From Pelargonium cotyledonis (lineage: Eukaryota; Streptophyta; Magnoliopsida; Geraniales; Geraniaceae): DNA of 21,033 nt. How positions within the stretch are numbered: position 1 is the stretch's first letter; every line of letters starts with the position of its first letter. Shown here piece by piece: positions 19,703 to 21,033 of this stretch. Made by a program: the position numbers and the translations under genes. The notes under the pieces were generated by a model. That model worked only from the letters and a program-made list of their open reading frames with translations, ran no database searches and was not told where the DNA came from. Location: contig JAYMTA010001234.1 of assembly GCA_036897625.1 (NCBI GenBank), forward strand, positions 1-21,033, in the 5' to 3' direction.

Positions 19703-20409
19703 TCCTGCAATATTTCTTTATGCAATCGAACTTCTAGTATGGTGATTTAGTTACAAGGTAGAGGTTTTGATGCCATCCATAAACTAGTTTGGCATGTGGT
19801 GTTGAATGTGTAAAACTGTTTCTCATCTTTAATATTATTACTAAGAACAAATGCTGCGTAATGAGGTTTAATGCTTTCCCAACTCTAAGTTGATTTCAGC
19901 AATATACTTTGACATCAAACAGGGGACACTAATTTTTATTTTTATTATTTATTTTTTTATGGTGGAACATGATTTCTAATCTAAACAAACGTTAGCTGAT
20001 TAGCAAGTGGAATTTGAGACTTTTGGCATAGTTTGGTACTGTGATTTATGGAAATGCCGTTTTTCTCTTTCCTTTTGGAAATTCCAGCAACTTTGAGTCA
20101 CCTTTTGTTCCAAAAATAACTGTTTCCCATTGCGTTTACAAATAAGTGTTTCCTTTCAGATTGGATCTATCGCACAAAAATATTGATCAGATTGAAAAAT
20201 TCCACTCAAATCAGCACATTTTTTACACCGAAACTCCAAATTCGATCTAATCCAAACCTTTTTCAGATAAAACAGCTCCTTCCATTTTATTACATGTGAA
20301 GGTTAAACATAAGTTCCTCATCAAGCACTGCAACAAGTACATCTAACCTAACGGAGATATTGTTAACCACACAACTAAAAAAAGAGTTGAGGGAGAAAAA
20401 TAAATGGAA
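19703..20409. other. 3' region of the cupin gene and spacer
   Basis: The 3' untranslated region follows the stop; AT-rich words such as TTTAATATTATTAC near 19830 may serve as polyadenylation signals. Beyond it I see no gene. Confidence 0.45.
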
Positions 20410-21033
20410 TAAGGTTGAAAATAGTTCCTCTACTATCCAAAAAGTTTGTGTTTAGTCTCTAAATTATCAAGTGTTTGGATTTAGTCCAAAGGTCAGACAA
20501 GTGTTTGGTTTTAGTCACAAGTTGGTCAAAATCATTTCACGACAGGACAAACCGTTAAATAGCTAGACGGAAAACGTTAACTTGTTCCAGCTGGAATTTT
20601 TTTTATTTTTCTTTTTTCTTTTATCCTAGGTGGCAAACACATGGCACCAATGGAGTGTGCCTCCCAAACACGTCATTTTTTTATATTTTCCTTTTTCTTT
20701 TTCCTATATTTGCAACGATGTCGTTTCACCGTTTTCCTCTTTTCTTCCCAACTGAGACGAGTGGAATAGGTGAAGACGACGAAGAAATCAGAGTATTCGA
20801 CAGTGAAAGGGAAAAAAATCAGAGGGTTCGAGAGTGAAAGGGCAAAATCGTGACTAATTGTCGAGGAATAGTGACAAAAGATTCTCGAGTGAGCAACAGT
20901 GATAGAAGATTCTCTATGGTGTTGTGACTGGACACGGGCAAAGCAAGAATCAGAGCTTCTCTGGTAAACTTTTAGGGTTTTTTTGGTTTGTTTATTGTTT
21001 TTATTGGTGGGGCCAGTTGTCGTTTATGGCACC
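20410..21033. mobile_element. Mutator-like terminal region, cut by the window end
   Basis: Starting at AATAAGGTTGAAAATAG, there are about three degenerate 30-bp units built on TTTAGTC and AAGTGTTTGG, then CCGTTAAATAGCTAGACGGAAAACGTTAA and TAGGTGGCAAACACATGGCA. A purine-rich GAAGACGACGAAGAAATC tract follows. The order of sub-terminal units, CCGTTAA tract and GTGGCA motif parallels the region at 3792-4080 and is usual in plant Mutator-like elements with long ends. No transposase is in view. Confidence 0.4.

Overview
The window is nuclear DNA of a flowering plant, most likely a dicot. The evidence is a CLE peptide gene, an 18-exon nuclear gene for a plastid flavoprotein with GT-AG introns, a land-plant cupin gene with an intron-split 5' leader, and AT-rich spacers full of small DNA transposons. 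A rosid is plausible, but I could not fix the species.

The left third (1-6763) is a transposon landfill. It begins with a LINE ORF1-type (DUF4283) fragment and a CT microsatellite. Next come a 160-bp tandem duplication, a 1.07-kb unit bounded by 42-bp inverted repeats with a 212-bp MITE nested at its right edge, and a Mutator-like end. After these lies a block carrying two broken fragments of host genes in opposite orientation: one encodes a plastid-targeted protein (+), the other a REF/SRPP small-rubber-particle-like protein (-). The block ends at 6763 in an unmistakable CACTA (En/Spm) terminus with sub-terminal GCGACGG repeats. No matching left terminus was found.

The middle (6764-10625) is mostly AT-rich spacer. 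It holds one intact gene: a 77-residue CLE prepropeptide (9089-9322, +) with its own TATA box.

The right half holds two genes transcribed away from each other from a roughly 350-bp intergenic promoter that contains a G-box. On the minus strand, 10626-16686 is an 18-exon gene for a 596-residue FAD-binding protein of the plant 'lycopene beta/epsilon cyclase-like' family (Arabidopsis AT2G32640 type). On the plus strand, 19265-19702 is a single coding exon for a 145-residue RmlC-like cupin of the AT2G32650/PTAC18 type, with a spliced 5' leader from about 17040. From memory these two are also neighbours in Arabidopsis, so this is probably conserved microsynteny of two plastid-protein genes.

Introns of both genes carry further repeats: a Stowaway-like MITE (intron 4), a short foldback (intron 9) and a decayed RTE-type LINE tail in the cupin leader intron. 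The window closes inside another Mutator-like end (20410-21033). I saw no rRNA, tRNA or CRISPR. The nearest thing to something undescribed is the gene-fragment-bearing CACTA end; the divergent plastid gene pair is the clearest functional unit.
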